In this document: positions 16,256 to 25,288 of the stretch, one piece after another | Layout of the letters: each line of letters opens with the position of its first letter | Position numbering within the stretch: the stretch's first letter is position 1 | Position numbers and translations under genes: made by a program | IMG/VR virus record: IMGVR_UViG_3300032462_000029 | Coordinates: 1 to 36,821 of that record | DNA length: 36,821 bases | Strand: one strand, 5' to 3' | Origin: a virus | Notes under the pieces: generated by a model | The model's input: only the letters and a program-made list of their open reading frames with translations | The model's database searches: none | Told to the model about the DNA's origin: nothing

Positions 16256-18385
16256 GTGGGCTATCAACCGTTTGCTATAGCGCCGCTTACTAGTGGAGTC
16301 GATCAGAGCCTGCCATCACAGTTCATTCCAGACGATGCGTATCAATCTCTCGACAACGTCTATGTACGTCGGGGAGTGTTGCAGAAACGACAGGGCTACA
16401 CCCTTCTGTTTCAGCTGCCGACTATTGTGACTACGGCACTCATTAATATAACTGATATCACACGAGCAAGTGTCGGAGTGGTAACGGCATCGGGCGCGGT
16501 TAACGGAACACTGATACAAATCGCTGACGTATCGGGAATGACAGAAGTCAATTTTGCAGGCTCTAACGTCTACGTAGTTACGAATGCTACACCAACCAAT
16601 TTCGAGCTGTTTGACTTGTTTGGCAGTCCCGTTAACACCACTGCTTATTCGTCGTATGTGTCGTCCGGAGTGATCACACCCAGCTTGACTATCGCATCAG
16701 CTACTAAAACAGATCCTGTAGTCGTTACGACTACTGTAAATCACGGCCTGAGCAATGGGGCAGTGATCTACATAACGGGAGCTGTCAGCATGTCGATTAA
16801 CGGCACGAGCTACGTTGTAACTAACAAAACCCTGAACACGTTCGAACTGTATTACAAGGACGGTCAGCCAGTAGACGGTGTTGATTTTGATGACTACACG
16901 GGCCTTGGTATCATCTCGACATTCGTTGCCGATGACATCATTACGGGTATATTGAAGTTTTTCAAAGCCGATGGCAGCCAGTCGATTCTGGTTTTCACAG
17001 AACGGTTTATGGCGTATTTCGATGACACCATTTCAAATCTAGTTCCTGTAAGCAACACACGACTGTTTTTTGGATCTGGTGGCGATTTCTTCCTCGGCGA
17101 CACTTTTGGCGATAAAGTCTATTTCACTAACAACATAGACAACATTGGTGAGTGGAGCATACCGGACAACAAGTTATCCTTCCTCGTACCTAAGTACGGA
17201 TCTGGCGCAACAGACCTCATTATTACGTGCTCTCAGATACACAGTTTTAAAGACCGGCTACTACTGTTAAGTCCCACACAGTCTGGCTCAAGCCCCGGTT
17301 TACAAGCTCAGCGCCTCACAGCAAGCGCGCTCAATGATGTGTTGTCTGTCAACGCCTGGCGCTACGACATACCCGGCAAAGGCTTTTTTATAGATGCTTC
17401 AGTCGGTGAAACGCTCTATTCGTCGTGCACATTTAAAGATGTGATTATCGTAAGCTTCATAGACTCCCTGTGGCGCATTCGTGCAACTGCTAGCCCCTCG
17501 CTGCCATTCATTTGGGAGCGCATCAACTCGTTCAGAGGTGTGCAATCTCGCAAATCGCTCGCAAACACTCACAACGCAATAATGGGCATCGGTCAAGAAG
17601 GGGTGTTCCTGTGTGATGGCGTTAACGTCGCTCGTGTTGATCAGAAAATACCCACTTTTGTCTATGACGCCATCGATCAAGAGTTCTTTTACACTGTCTA
17701 TTGCGAGCGTGATGACATCCTGCGTCAAGTCTGGTGGACATATCCGAAAAATGGCTATCCGAAAGGCTCGGCTCTAATATTCGGAGAAGACGATACCAAT
17801 TACTCAAACTACACACTGCCATTCAACGTATTGCAATCGTTCGAAACAGTCTCTAGTGACACCACCTGGGGTTTTTACAACTCTCGCAACGGAAACGACT
17901 GGGCTTGGGATGAATTCCCAGAAGATGATTCCTGGATATCTGGAGATATGCAAAGAGGCTCGCCTATATTCGTCGCCGGCACATTCGATGGACGAGTAGT
18001 GATCGTTAATGAAGACGCAACTGACAACGGCACAGAAATCGAAGTCGAGATCGTTACAAAAGAATTCAATCCTTTCTTTGCTCAAGGTAAAAAGTGCCGA
18101 TTGGGCTATGTAGACATTCTACTAGAGTATGATCAGCAGATGTTGTTTTACGTCGATTTCTACACGAATCACTCGCTCAATGCGTACGTCACTCGTACAG
18201 TTAACTGCATTCCTAAATCTAACGATCCCAGCGTCATCACTGTGCTAACTAAACGCATATGGGCCGGATGCATTGGCAACTCTCACAGATTCAGGCTCTA
18301 CACTAAAGGGGACGCTGGAGGCCTCAGGATTCAGTCTGTGACTCCGTATTTTCAAGCTGCTGGTGGTCGGTTGTACAATGCCTAA
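16256..18385 (+). CDS. Large tail (hub/nozzle-like) protein (709 aa)
   Basis: The start, GVDQSLPSQFIPDDAYQSLDN followed within a few residues by VYVRRGVLQKRQGY, is typical of large podoviral tail proteins of the P22 gp10 / T7 gp12 type that plug the connector and hold packaged DNA. Residues about 68-140 and 145-222 look like two copies of the FCCH-like beta domain seen in two other virion proteins here. The remaining about 480 residues are beta-rich with regularly spaced W/F/G, consistent with a propeller-like nozzle. Translation starts at GTG, one base after the previous stop, behind AAGGGG. Confidence 0.8.
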   Translation: MGYQPFAIAPLTSGVDQSLPSQFIPDDAYQSLDNVYVRRGVLQKRQGYTLLFQLPTIVTTALINITDITRASVGVVTASGAVNGTLIQIADVSGMTEVNFAGSNVYVVTNATPTNFELFDLFGSPVNTTAYSSYVSSGVITPSLTIASATKTDPVVVTTTVNHGLSNGAVIYITGAVSMSINGTSYVVTNKTLNTFELYYKDGQPVDGVDFDDYTGLGIISTFVADDIITGILKFFKADGSQSILVFTERFMAYFDDTISNLVPVSNTRLFFGSGGDFFLGDTFGDKVYFTNNIDNIGEWSIPDNKLSFLVPKYGSGATDLIITCSQIHSFKDRLLLLSPTQSGSSPGLQAQRLTASALNDVLSVNAWRYDIPGKGFFIDASVGETLYSSCTFKDVIIVSFIDSLWRIRATASPSLPFIWERINSFRGVQSRKSLANTHNAIMGIGQEGVFLCDGVNVARVDQKIPTFVYDAIDQEFFYTVYCERDDILRQVWWTYPKNGYPKGSALIFGEDDTNYSNYTLPFNVLQSFETVSSDTTWGFYNSRNGNDWAWDEFPEDDSWISGDMQRGSPIFVAGTFDGRVVIVNEDATDNGTEIEVEIVTKEFNPFFAQGKKCRLGYVDILLEYDQQMLFYVDFYTNHSLNAYVTRTVNCIPKSNDPSVITVLTKRIWAGCIGNSHRFRLYTKGDAGGLRIQSVTPYFQAAGGRLYNA

Positions 18386-18794
18386 AATGTCCACTGATGA
18401 ACTCTTCCCCTCAATCGGCCTCAGCACTGAAGTGCTGATTTCTAGACTCAACGACATCATAGACTCGATTCAAGATGTCTTTAACTCATCAGCTGAGTCT
18501 CTTGATCAGCACTATGACATTGCAGCTACTCCATACGAAGTCCCTGGCATCGGCAAGAGGGGATCAGGGATGCTCATAGTTTTCGGTGAAAGCGAAGGCA
18601 CTCCAGCTGCTGTATTCACATGCGTTAAATCTACGTCAAATGCTAATGGAGATGTTGCTGTACAGAGCTCTCAGAGCGGAACCGGTGACTACGCAGCTGA
18701 AAATTACAGTTGCGACTGGCTAGCTAATCAGTCTATTCGAGTATCTGTAACAGCAACTACACATCGAGCGAGGGTACAATGGATAGGAAGTTGA
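18378..18794 (+). CDS. Hypothetical tail-region protein (138 aa)
   Basis: The frame opens with GTG at 18363, but the ATG at 18378 (MPKMSTDELFPS), overlapping the previous stop, is the likelier start. The N-terminal half is helical (LSTEVLISRLNDIIDSIQD). The C-terminal half is a beta-type Ser/Thr/Ala domain ending RVSVTATTHRARVQW. The last 16 bases overlap the next gene, implying coupled translation. I do not recognise the family; a small structural tail component fits the position. Confidence 0.65.
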   Translation: MPKMSTDELFPSIGLSTEVLISRLNDIIDSIQDVFNSSAESLDQHYDIAATPYEVPGIGKRGSGMLIVFGESEGTPAAVFTCVKSTSNANGDVAVQSSQSGTGDYAAENYSCDWLANQSIRVSVTATTHRARVQWIGS

Positions 18795-19294
18795 CGTTCA
18801 AACGAGTTACAGACCCCTATTTAGTCCCCAAGAAATACGTAGATCGTATTAAAGCGCGCACTTGGACTACTGAGAAATGGTACAAAACAGCAGATCAATC
18901 AGCTCATGTAAAAACTGAATATGGCAAAGCAGCGAACCTAGACACTTATTTACTGCTAGCTGTAGACGCTGAACAAGAAGTCGTAGGTTTCATTTGGATG
19001 CAGAAAGACGACCTCAACGACTGCCTCTGGCTCAACAACGTCTCTATTGATAGTAAATATTGGAATCAGGGCATCACGATGAGTGATATCATCCCCGAAA
19101 TCAAAAAAATAATGTATAAAGAATCGTTAGAAAAAGTGATCTGGACTACTACTAGACCGCGATACGGTGAAAAATACGGCTTTAAGCGCTGTGCTCACAC
19201 GTTAATGGAATATAATTTAATGGAGAATTCACATGGGCATGACGAAACCGCGACAGACAGGCAACATAGATCTGCTGAACCCCACACAGCGTAA
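18779..19294 (+). CDS. GNAT-like acetyltransferase-fold protein (171 aa)
   Basis: Residues about 60-150 follow the GNAT pattern: a strand LLLAVDAEQEVVGFIWMQ, then LWLNNVSIDSKYWNQGITM (equivalent to the acetyl-CoA loop region, but with no clear R/QxxGxG/A), helix SDIIPEIKKIM, strand VIWTTTRP, and a GEKYGFKRC end. Similar GNAT-like proteins recur among tail genes of N4-gp56-type podoviruses. The degenerate CoA loop means catalysis is uncertain and a structural role is possible. GAGGG precedes the ATG. Its last about 62 bases overlap the next gene in another frame, and that part (SHGHDETATDRQHRS) looks dispensable. Confidence 0.7.
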   Translation: MDRKLTFKRVTDPYLVPKKYVDRIKARTWTTEKWYKTADQSAHVKTEYGKAANLDTYLLLAVDAEQEVVGFIWMQKDDLNDCLWLNNVSIDSKYWNQGITMSDIIPEIKKIMYKESLEKVIWTTTRPRYGEKYGFKRCAHTLMEYNLMENSHGHDETATDRQHRSAEPHTA

Positions 19295-19826
19295 TCTACA
19301 AAATCAAATAGGGTCGGCAGCAGGACAGGGGTTTGGTCAAATCGATCCCAATCTTCAGAACAACCCGCTTTACAACCAAGCAACTGGCGCTCTGTCTAAC
19401 ATGCTGAGACCACAGAGCGCTGGTGACTTAGAGCAGTCGTTTCAAACATCAATCGGCGATCCCACTATGCGCCAATTTGATCGACAGATCGTTCCAGGGA
19501 TACAGCAGCAGTACGCAAACGTGGGAGCCGGCAGATCATCAGCTCTCAACCAAGCCCTCGCACAAGCTTCTACTGATCTATCGACTAACATGGGCTCACT
19601 GCGACAAGACTTTCTACAACGACAGCAGCAGCAGCAGCTGGGTGCAGCTGGTCAAGCAGCTGGTCTAGCCTCTATGCCTCTGCAACAGCTACTCTCACTA
19701 TTAGGACCTGCTATGCAGCAGTCTAATCAACCCATGGTTCAAAACTCACAGCCTACCTTTTTGCAGCAGCTGCTTAATGCAGGTGTGCAGGGTGCTGGCG
19801 CAGCGCTTGGCGGAGGGTATTTCTAA
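19233..19826 (+). CDS. Internal/ejection-type virion protein, Q/A-rich (197 aa)
   Basis: A protein of low complexity dominated by Gln, Ala, Leu and Asn (QQQQQLGAAGQAAGLASMP) with few charges and a Gly-rich end (GAGAALGGGYF). This composition matches P22 gp7/gp20-like DNA-ejection proteins packaged in the head. GGAG lies at the right distance from the ATG even though the start is inside the preceding gene. It is the first of three consecutive genes (with 19826 and 20579) that together look like the ejection set. Confidence 0.68.
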   Translation: MGMTKPRQTGNIDLLNPTQRNLQNQIGSAAGQGFGQIDPNLQNNPLYNQATGALSNMLRPQSAGDLEQSFQTSIGDPTMRQFDRQIVPGIQQQYANVGAGRSSALNQALAQASTDLSTNMGSLRQDFLQRQQQQQLGAAGQAAGLASMPLQQLLSLLGPAMQQSNQPMVQNSQPTFLQQLLNAGVQGAGAALGGGYF

Positions 19827-20578
19827 TGTCTATGACCTATGGCAATCAAGACCCTTACAATATGGGCGGTATAGGACAGCTGCTGGGACAGTTTCTAGGA
19901 CAGAAACAAGCTAACGCACGTCAGCAGAACACTCAATCGATACTCGGACAGGCTTTATCTCAGCAGCCCAATAGGGGTGAAGCTGGCTACGGGCCGATGG
20001 ACGGCCCAGACTCCGGCATTGAGCGTGTGCTACGAGCAGCTAATCAGAATAACGTTAGACCAGATGCCCTACAGCAATTTATGGGCATGGCTCCAGGTGT
20101 GGCCTATTTAAAAGAGCAAGCCCTCTCTAAAGATCTGCAAAAGTCTCAATTTGCGGCTCAAAGTAATCTACTACCAAAACAATTTGAAATGGCAGAGAAG
20201 CAACAGCTTGGAATGAATGCACTACAAACTATTCAGCATATGCAAGAGATAGGCAAAAGAGGAAATTTAGGTCGAGGATCAGCAATTTCTTCACTTTTTG
20301 GTGGTGAATCTGCAAAAGATGCTGGACATTATGAGAGATTGGGAAAATCTTTAATCTCTTTTTCTAGTCCCATTATTATACGTAACAAAAAAGAATTCGA
20401 AATTTTAGCGGGAGATCTTTATGACCCATCTATATCAGATGCTAGAAGAGAGGGCATTCTAGAGGGCATGAAAGAGATTATTACGCAAAACGTAATAGCT
20501 TATGGCGGAACTGTATCACCAGATAAAAGTGAACCCAAAGCAGAGCGCAAACCACTCGCAGAGATATTTGGGGAATAG
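19826..20578 (+). CDS. Internal/ejection-type virion protein (250 aa)
   Basis: The ATG overlaps the preceding stop (TAATG), so translation is coupled. Residues 1-60 are Q/G-rich (MGGIGQLLGQFLGQKQ), and 60-135 are helical with Gln and Lys. About residues 135-225 (GNLGRGSAISSLFGGES ... RREGILEGMKEII) form a distinct conserved-looking domain. The DNA encoding it, about 20230-20480, is visibly more AT-rich than its neighbours, suggesting a transferred module. A virion-internal DNA-delivery role is inferred from composition and order. Confidence 0.65.
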   Translation: MSMTYGNQDPYNMGGIGQLLGQFLGQKQANARQQNTQSILGQALSQQPNRGEAGYGPMDGPDSGIERVLRAANQNNVRPDALQQFMGMAPGVAYLKEQALSKDLQKSQFAAQSNLLPKQFEMAEKQQLGMNALQTIQHMQEIGKRGNLGRGSAISSLFGGESAKDAGHYERLGKSLISFSSPIIIRNKKEFEILAGDLYDPSISDARREGILEGMKEIITQNVIAYGGTVSPDKSEPKAERKPLAEIFGE

Positions 20579-23347
20579 ATGACAAACGCAGACAAATTCA
20601 AACAAGCAATTGATGCTGGCTATACTGCTGACGAGATTGTGAAACATCTATCATCGACAGATGAGAAGTTGAAGCAGGCAATTGATAGTGGCTATACTCC
20701 TGACGAGATTGTATCGCATTTTACAGCTCCAAAAGAGCGGTCTTTTGCTGCTAAAACTGGCAGAATCGCCACACAAGCAGCTCTTGGATCTTTAACATCT
20801 ATACCTATTGTGATGGCTCACGACGCTGTGCAACTAGCATCAAGAGTCCCAGGCGGACAATATATGCGAGCGCGTCAAGGAATAATGGAAGATTTGGAGT
20901 GGTTAGCAGAAAAAAAGAAAAGCGTTGGACTAACAGAATCTGAAGAGGCTCAGTTTAACGAATTCTCAGATGTGATTGCACAGCCAGCCCGAGAGTCTAG
21001 CTATTCTAAAACAGAGCCCTACGCTCAATCTGAAGACTACAGCACCATTGGGCTCATTGAAAAAGGCACGGGTCTTGATCTGAAACCAGAGGGGTACCTT
21101 GAAAAAGCTGCCTTTTTTTTAGGAGGTAATAAAACGCCCTCAAAGTGGGGTAAGACTGCTGTCGATCTGAAAAACATAGGACTGAAGCCATCAGAACTAG
21201 TTCAAGCGTTAAAACCAGGCATGAAGGAGCTCAGATCACTAACTGGAGCAGCTGGCTGGGAGCTGGCTGAGCGAGGGGGATATGGGCCCATAGGGATAAT
21301 CGCAGCATCGATTCTGGGTCACATGGTGCCTGGAGGAATAGCGGGTGTAACTAAAGCTTTTTTAAACCCAAAACAGTCCTTAGCTCGGGCTGTCAACTAC
21401 ATAACACGCGATAACTCAAATACGGCATGGCAAAAACAGCTTATCATAAGCGCGCGAGAAGCGGGTCTTCAGCTCGATGCAGGCTCTCTAACAGACTCTA
21501 GAATCATTAAATTAGCTCAAGCGAAGGCATCGCAGTCTGGATTAACGGGAGACGCATTAGACAAATTCAGGCAAAACCTGAGTGGTCAGATCATTAAAGA
21601 ATACGAACAAATAGCAGAAAGTCTATCGACTGCTAAATTTGAGAACGCTCATCAAGCGTCTGAATCTGTAAAAAGCTATCTAGAAACTGAGCCCATTGCA
21701 TTCAAAACAGCAGATCTAGAAAAGGGAATGGCCACGGCGCCCCCGCTAAGAGGAAGAGTCGGTGTTTTTGAGCACCCACAGCATCGTGAGACTCTACTCA
21801 ACGCTATATCTCCTGTTGAGACTATAACACCAGCACAGGGTGGACAAGAGCTTAGAGCTGTCGCAAACGACATCAGAAAGCCTATCAAAGATGGTTTCAC
21901 TAATCGATGGAATGAGATGAATCAAAAAGTTAGCTCTGTTCCCTCAGGCCCTCAAGTGGAGCTTGCGAGACAGATAAGGGCGTTCGTAGATAGTCACGGG
22001 GGAACGCTACTGCCCGGGATGTCTTCAGCAGAATCTCAAGTGATGAAGGCTGCTCAGGATTTGAGCGAAGTTCTATCGCCAAGCGGCAGCGGCTATAGTG
22101 ATGTGAGTTTGAGCAGTTTGATTAAAACAAAACAAACGCTAGCTGATATAGCTGATTTTGATTTTGGCGGATCAAACTTCAAATCTGCTTATAAAACGTT
22201 GGTCGGTGATGTCGACACAGCTATAAAGCGCACGCTATTGCAAAATCCCGAGCTTCGAGTAGAATACTTAGCTCTCAATGCTGAGTACTCAGCGTATAAG
22301 CAAACTTTTGAAAACAAACACACTCTCAAACTATTCGAGCGTAATAACAACGATGTCGCATCGACGTATTCATATTATTTGCAAAATCCTGATCGCCAGC
22401 GGGCGTTAGAAGGCGTTTTAGGGCAGTCGGAGCAGGGCATACAGCTTCTGCAGAAGGGGAAGAGAGACTATGCGTCTAGAGTACTGTCAAAAAGCAATAT
22501 GTCTGATCAAGAGCTTCGAGAGCTTGGAGAAGTACTCGGAAATCAGAACAGCGTAGCGTATGAGCAGTTCGCGCATGACTATCAATACGAGCAGAGCAGG
22601 CCTGGAGCTCAGCCGATACCTCAGAAAAGCCTTCCCTTTGCTCCTCAAGCTCAGACGAGTGTCTCGAGGCCCATAAACGCTAAAGAGAGCGTGGCTCACG
22701 CTAAAAACAAGAGCTACGATATGTTGAAAAATGAAAGCCCAGAAAAACTTATGGCTCGCATGAACACTCAACAAGGCATAAAAAAGACAAGACATTCGTT
22801 GAGCATCGATGAAGAGGGCAAGAAGCTCTTTAATGAGCTAGCACGACTGAAACTAGACGAGATGATTCGAAAAAACTTAACAACGAGCATGACTGATCAA
22901 GTGAAACTCGGCACATTCTCTAATTTGCTCAAAAGCGCAGAATCGCAAGCAGTCGTTAAAGAGCTGGTGGGGCCAGAAGCTTATGCGCGTTTACGCAATC
23001 TTCAGGGCCTCTCTGCAAAACTATCTGATAGCGCAGATATGTTTTTCAACGCATCGAAATCGGGCGCTACTGTTGCAGATATAGCAATAATATCGTATGG
23101 CATAAATGGAGCAATTGCAGCATTGCAGGGAAACCCCTTTATGCTCGCGCAAACTTTCGGTTTAGTTGCTGGCATGCGAATTTCGGCTCGGCTGTTAGCT
23201 GATCCGGTATTCTTAAAATTCTTAGAAGAGGCTATTTTAATTAACCCGACGGGCCCGCGTCTTAATAGAGCGCTTACACAAATGGGACCGCATGTCCTGC
23301 GCGCAGTAGATGCTCAAGCAGCTCCAGCAACGCAGATTTTAAGATAG
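20579..23347 (+). CDS. Large internal virion / DNA-ejection protein (922 aa)
   Basis: It begins directly after the previous stop with GGGGAA as ribosome site. The N-terminus has two tandem about 24-residue repeats (FKQAIDAGYTADEIVKH and LKQAIDSGYTPDEIVSH), a helix-pair motif common in phage internal proteins. Hydrophobic or amphipathic segments lie at about 65-90 (AALGSLTSIPIVMAHDAVQ), 230-262 (GPIGIIAASILGHMVPGG) and 845-885 (VADIAIISYGING ... FGLVAGMRISA), possible membrane-crossing parts used during DNA delivery. Otherwise it is long helical and Q/E/K-rich. No lytic transglycosylase or peptidase motif is seen. It is the largest and last gene of the virion operon. Confidence 0.72.
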   Translation: MTNADKFKQAIDAGYTADEIVKHLSSTDEKLKQAIDSGYTPDEIVSHFTAPKERSFAAKTGRIATQAALGSLTSIPIVMAHDAVQLASRVPGGQYMRARQGIMEDLEWLAEKKKSVGLTESEEAQFNEFSDVIAQPARESSYSKTEPYAQSEDYSTIGLIEKGTGLDLKPEGYLEKAAFFLGGNKTPSKWGKTAVDLKNIGLKPSELVQALKPGMKELRSLTGAAGWELAERGGYGPIGIIAASILGHMVPGGIAGVTKAFLNPKQSLARAVNYITRDNSNTAWQKQLIISAREAGLQLDAGSLTDSRIIKLAQAKASQSGLTGDALDKFRQNLSGQIIKEYEQIAESLSTAKFENAHQASESVKSYLETEPIAFKTADLEKGMATAPPLRGRVGVFEHPQHRETLLNAISPVETITPAQGGQELRAVANDIRKPIKDGFTNRWNEMNQKVSSVPSGPQVELARQIRAFVDSHGGTLLPGMSSAESQVMKAAQDLSEVLSPSGSGYSDVSLSSLIKTKQTLADIADFDFGGSNFKSAYKTLVGDVDTAIKRTLLQNPELRVEYLALNAEYSAYKQTFENKHTLKLFERNNNDVASTYSYYLQNPDRQRALEGVLGQSEQGIQLLQKGKRDYASRVLSKSNMSDQELRELGEVLGNQNSVAYEQFAHDYQYEQSRPGAQPIPQKSLPFAPQAQTSVSRPINAKESVAHAKNKSYDMLKNESPEKLMARMNTQQGIKKTRHSLSIDEEGKKLFNELARLKLDEMIRKNLTTSMTDQVKLGTFSNLLKSAESQAVVKELVGPEAYARLRNLQGLSAKLSDSADMFFNASKSGATVADIAIISYGINGAIAALQGNPFMLAQTFGLVAGMRISARLLADPVFLKFLEEAILINPTGPRLNRALTQMGPHVLRAVDAQAAPATQILR

Positions 23348-23373
23348 CGTGACTCGAGGCAGCACTCAGGCGT

Positions 23374-23814
23374 TCAATGCGGCTCTTCTTTGATGATTGA
23401 GCCGCTTTTGTTTTGCATCAACATCATAATCGACACGTTGTCGATATTCGCTTGTGCCTCGAGTTTGAGCTCTTCTCTGCGCCATTCTTTATATTCAGCG
23501 TCGATAAGCGGCATGAAGCGTGCGTACATGCCATTATTGCTCTCATGGCTCTTCTGACGATAGCTACGAGCGAATTGTGCCCTTGCTCTAGCATACAAGC
23601 TTCGGAACTCTTCGCTCACAGATAGCGCATGTTCGATTTGTCCCTTCGTGTACTCGTAATCAAGCACGAAATCTTTGAAATAAGTGCCAGGAGTAGGGTC
23701 TTTAGACCAGATGATGAGGTCTTCTCCCATCTTCAAAAATGGGTCTATGTCGACTGTGGCGCGTCTGCCAGATGCATTTTTTCTGTTTTCTGGTTTAACT
23801 CGTCCGCCTGCCAT
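23374..23814 (-). CDS. terS: Terminase small subunit (TerS-like)
   Basis: It recognises the packaging site and regulates TerL. The pattern DLIIWSKDPTPGTYFKDF, then a turn, then YTKGQIEHALSVSEEFRSLY and ARARAQFARSYRQKS, matches the helix-turn-helix and following helical region of phage DNA-packaging small subunits. A basic, Asn/Arg-rich N-terminus comes first, and a helical C-terminal tail follows (WRREELKLEAQANIDN). A strong AAGGG site precedes the ATG. It is transcribed against the virion operon and ends 26 bases from its end, separated from terL by nearly 15 kb. Confidence 0.75.
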   Translation of the reverse strand: MAGGRVKPENRKNASGRRATVDIDPFLKMGEDLIIWSKDPTPGTYFKDFVLDYEYTKGQIEHALSVSEEFRSLYARARAQFARSYRQKSHESNNGMYARFMPLIDAEYKEWRREELKLEAQANIDNVSIMMLMQNKSGSIIKEEPH

Positions 23815-23911
23815 TGTGAGCCCTTTTTAGCCCTTGTTTTAGCGCGTAGCGTGTTCACGTTAGTTGCTGAGCTGATTTTTTGTAGAGTAGGGCTAGAACA
23901 TAATTAAAGCA

Positions 23912-23942
23912 AGCTAGTTATTCAATTAATGAGTAACTAGCT
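23912..23942. terminator. Inverted repeat between terS and the acidic repeat protein
   Basis: AGCTAGTTA and TAACTAGCT form a perfect 9-bp stem around 13 bases. It lies 22 bases after the stop of the 267-residue gene on the minus strand and about 100 bases before terS. No U-run follows on either strand, so it could be a weak terminator, an RNA-processing site or an operator. Confidence 0.4.
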
Positions 23943-23963
23943 GCTCTTGTTGCCTGCGTCAGT

Positions 23964-24767
23964 TCAACAGTTACATCTATAGTAGTGCAGACAGTTCCGC
24001 GCTGCACGCTTGTCTGCTTCTTCGACTAACTCTGATACGATCAGACTCAGGATTTCGTTTATCTCGATGTAGCCCTGCATTTCAGGCCTATTTCCGACCA
24101 GAAACTGCTGGAGGTCTTCGATCGAAGCCGGACAGTCTAGTTTGTTTAGCGTATGAGGTGGGCGAGCTGCTGTGATCTGTTTTTTGATAGCGATGATTTC
24201 GTGACCGAAAAGTGTCAGTATTTCATTAGCTGAGACTTTGATGATGGTCTCTGGAGGCAATGCGAAGAGCTCTTCGATCGAGGCGGGCATTACAGCTGCC
24301 TCAGCTGCCTCAGATGGCTCTACTGGCTCTACAGCTGCATGCTCATCTGCCTCAGCTTCTGCATGCTCCGCTACAGCTTCATTAAGCAAGCTGTCGTACG
24401 CGCTCATTTCAGGTGTTTCATTTTTAGTCGCCGCTTGAGCTATAAAACTATCTAATGCGCGTTGCTGCTCATGAGTGAAATCTTCGAATCGAATTTCATT
24501 TTTTCTATTCATGAATGTTCCATTTTTAGCCATCGCTTGATCTATAAAACTATCTAATGCGCGTTGCTGCTCATCAGTGAAATCTTGTGTTCGAATTATA
24601 TTTTTTCTATTCATGACTGTTTCCTCAGCTGTCTCTACAGCTGCCTCAGCTGCCTCAGCTGGCTCTACTGGCTCTACTGGCTCTACAGCTGTATGCTCCG
24701 CTGCATCAGCTACGTTTATAGTTCCGACTAGTGGGAATTCTGCGATTTTCTTGTTTTTTTTAGTCAT
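23964..24767 (-). CDS. Acidic protein built from internal duplications (267 aa)
   Basis: I do not recognise the family. The layout is: a short basic start; an acidic linker EPVEPVEPAEAAEAA (about 29-43); two tandem 34-residue repeats (MNRKNIIRTQDFTDEQQRA and MNRKNEIRFEDFTHEQQRA, about 52-120); a second acidic linker AVEPVEPSEAAEAAV (about 145-159); and a C-terminal half made of two related segments, PASIEEL ... SANEILTLF and PASIEDL ... EINEILSLI. It ends with a Cys-rich tail (NCLHYYRCNC). GGAGG gives strong translation. It could be a multivalent binding or anti-host protein; no function is assigned. Confidence 0.7.
   Translation of the reverse strand: MTKKNKKIAEFPLVGTINVADAAEHTAVEPVEPVEPAEAAEAAVETAEETVMNRKNIIRTQDFTDEQQRALDSFIDQAMAKNGTFMNRKNEIRFEDFTHEQQRALDSFIAQAATKNETPEMSAYDSLLNEAVAEHAEAEADEHAAVEPVEPSEAAEAAVMPASIEELFALPPETIIKVSANEILTLFGHEIIAIKKQITAARPPHTLNKLDCPASIEDLQQFLVGNRPEMQGYIEINEILSLIVSELVEEADKRAARNCLHYYRCNC
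24422..24622 (-). repeat. Two about 102-bp tandem repeats coding the 34-aa units
   Basis: The units are about 24422-24520 and 24524-24622. Both include CTATAAAACTATCTAATGCG and a following GTTGCTGCTCAT block, with only a few differences between the units. The high DNA identity points to a recent duplication. Confidence 0.75.
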
Positions 24768-24952
24768 AAAATATGCCTCCAGGCTGATGTTTCAACGACG
24801 ATATATACAATTTTACGCGATCTCATACTTTATAATCTTAGACAAATTGAATATAGCACTATGCTAATAAATCACACATATGCTATGATGATATTACTCA
24901 AACTTCGTCTCACACACGATCAATACAAACACACACAAAAACGGAAACTCAG
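24768..24952. promoter_or_regulatory. Divergent intergenic region
   Basis: This AT-rich gap lies between the leftward 267-residue gene and the rightward 111-residue gene. It has a direct repeat TATGCTA (around 24859 and 24881) next to a TATGAT -10-like box on the plus strand. No good -35 box is visible. Divergent promoters and an operator are expected here. Confidence 0.4.
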
Positions 24953-25288
24953 ATGTTAGAAGATATTTCACAATATCATGGACTAGTTTGTTTTGAAGCA
25001 AACGGCACTTTTTATTGTTGCGAAGAAACAGAAACTGACCAATGGTTCGTTGGCAAACGCACTGATATCGATGAGGAATTAAATTTCTACACTAGTATTT
25101 TTTGTAAAAGTAGCAAACCTGACAATCTCTATAAAAAAATTATCGATCGTGATCGCGCTATTTTCAATCGTGATTGCGCTGTAGCTTGCGAATTACATGA
25201 AAAGCGTTGGATGTTGGATGAGTCTATCGGCTTAGCTAAATTTCTTGTCGAGCAGCAGCTGCTGCCCAACCGCGACGAAAATCAATAA
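24953..25288 (+). CDS. Hypothetical accessory protein (111 aa)
   Basis: An acidic small protein, unrecognised. It is aromatic and Cys-containing near the start (GLVCFEANGTFYCCEETE), with a middle DRDRAIFNRDCAVACELHEKR and an amphipathic end. The last codons (EQQLLPN) are written with the palindrome GCAGCAGCTGCTGC that recurs twice downstream. Its orientation opposes the surrounding early genes, as often in moron-type accessory genes. The nearby start region lacks a strong ribosome site. Confidence 0.6.
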   Translation: MLEDISQYHGLVCFEANGTFYCCEETETDQWFVGKRTDIDEELNFYTSIFCKSSKPDNLYKKIIDRDRAIFNRDCAVACELHEKRWMLDESIGLAKFLVEQQLLPNRDENQ

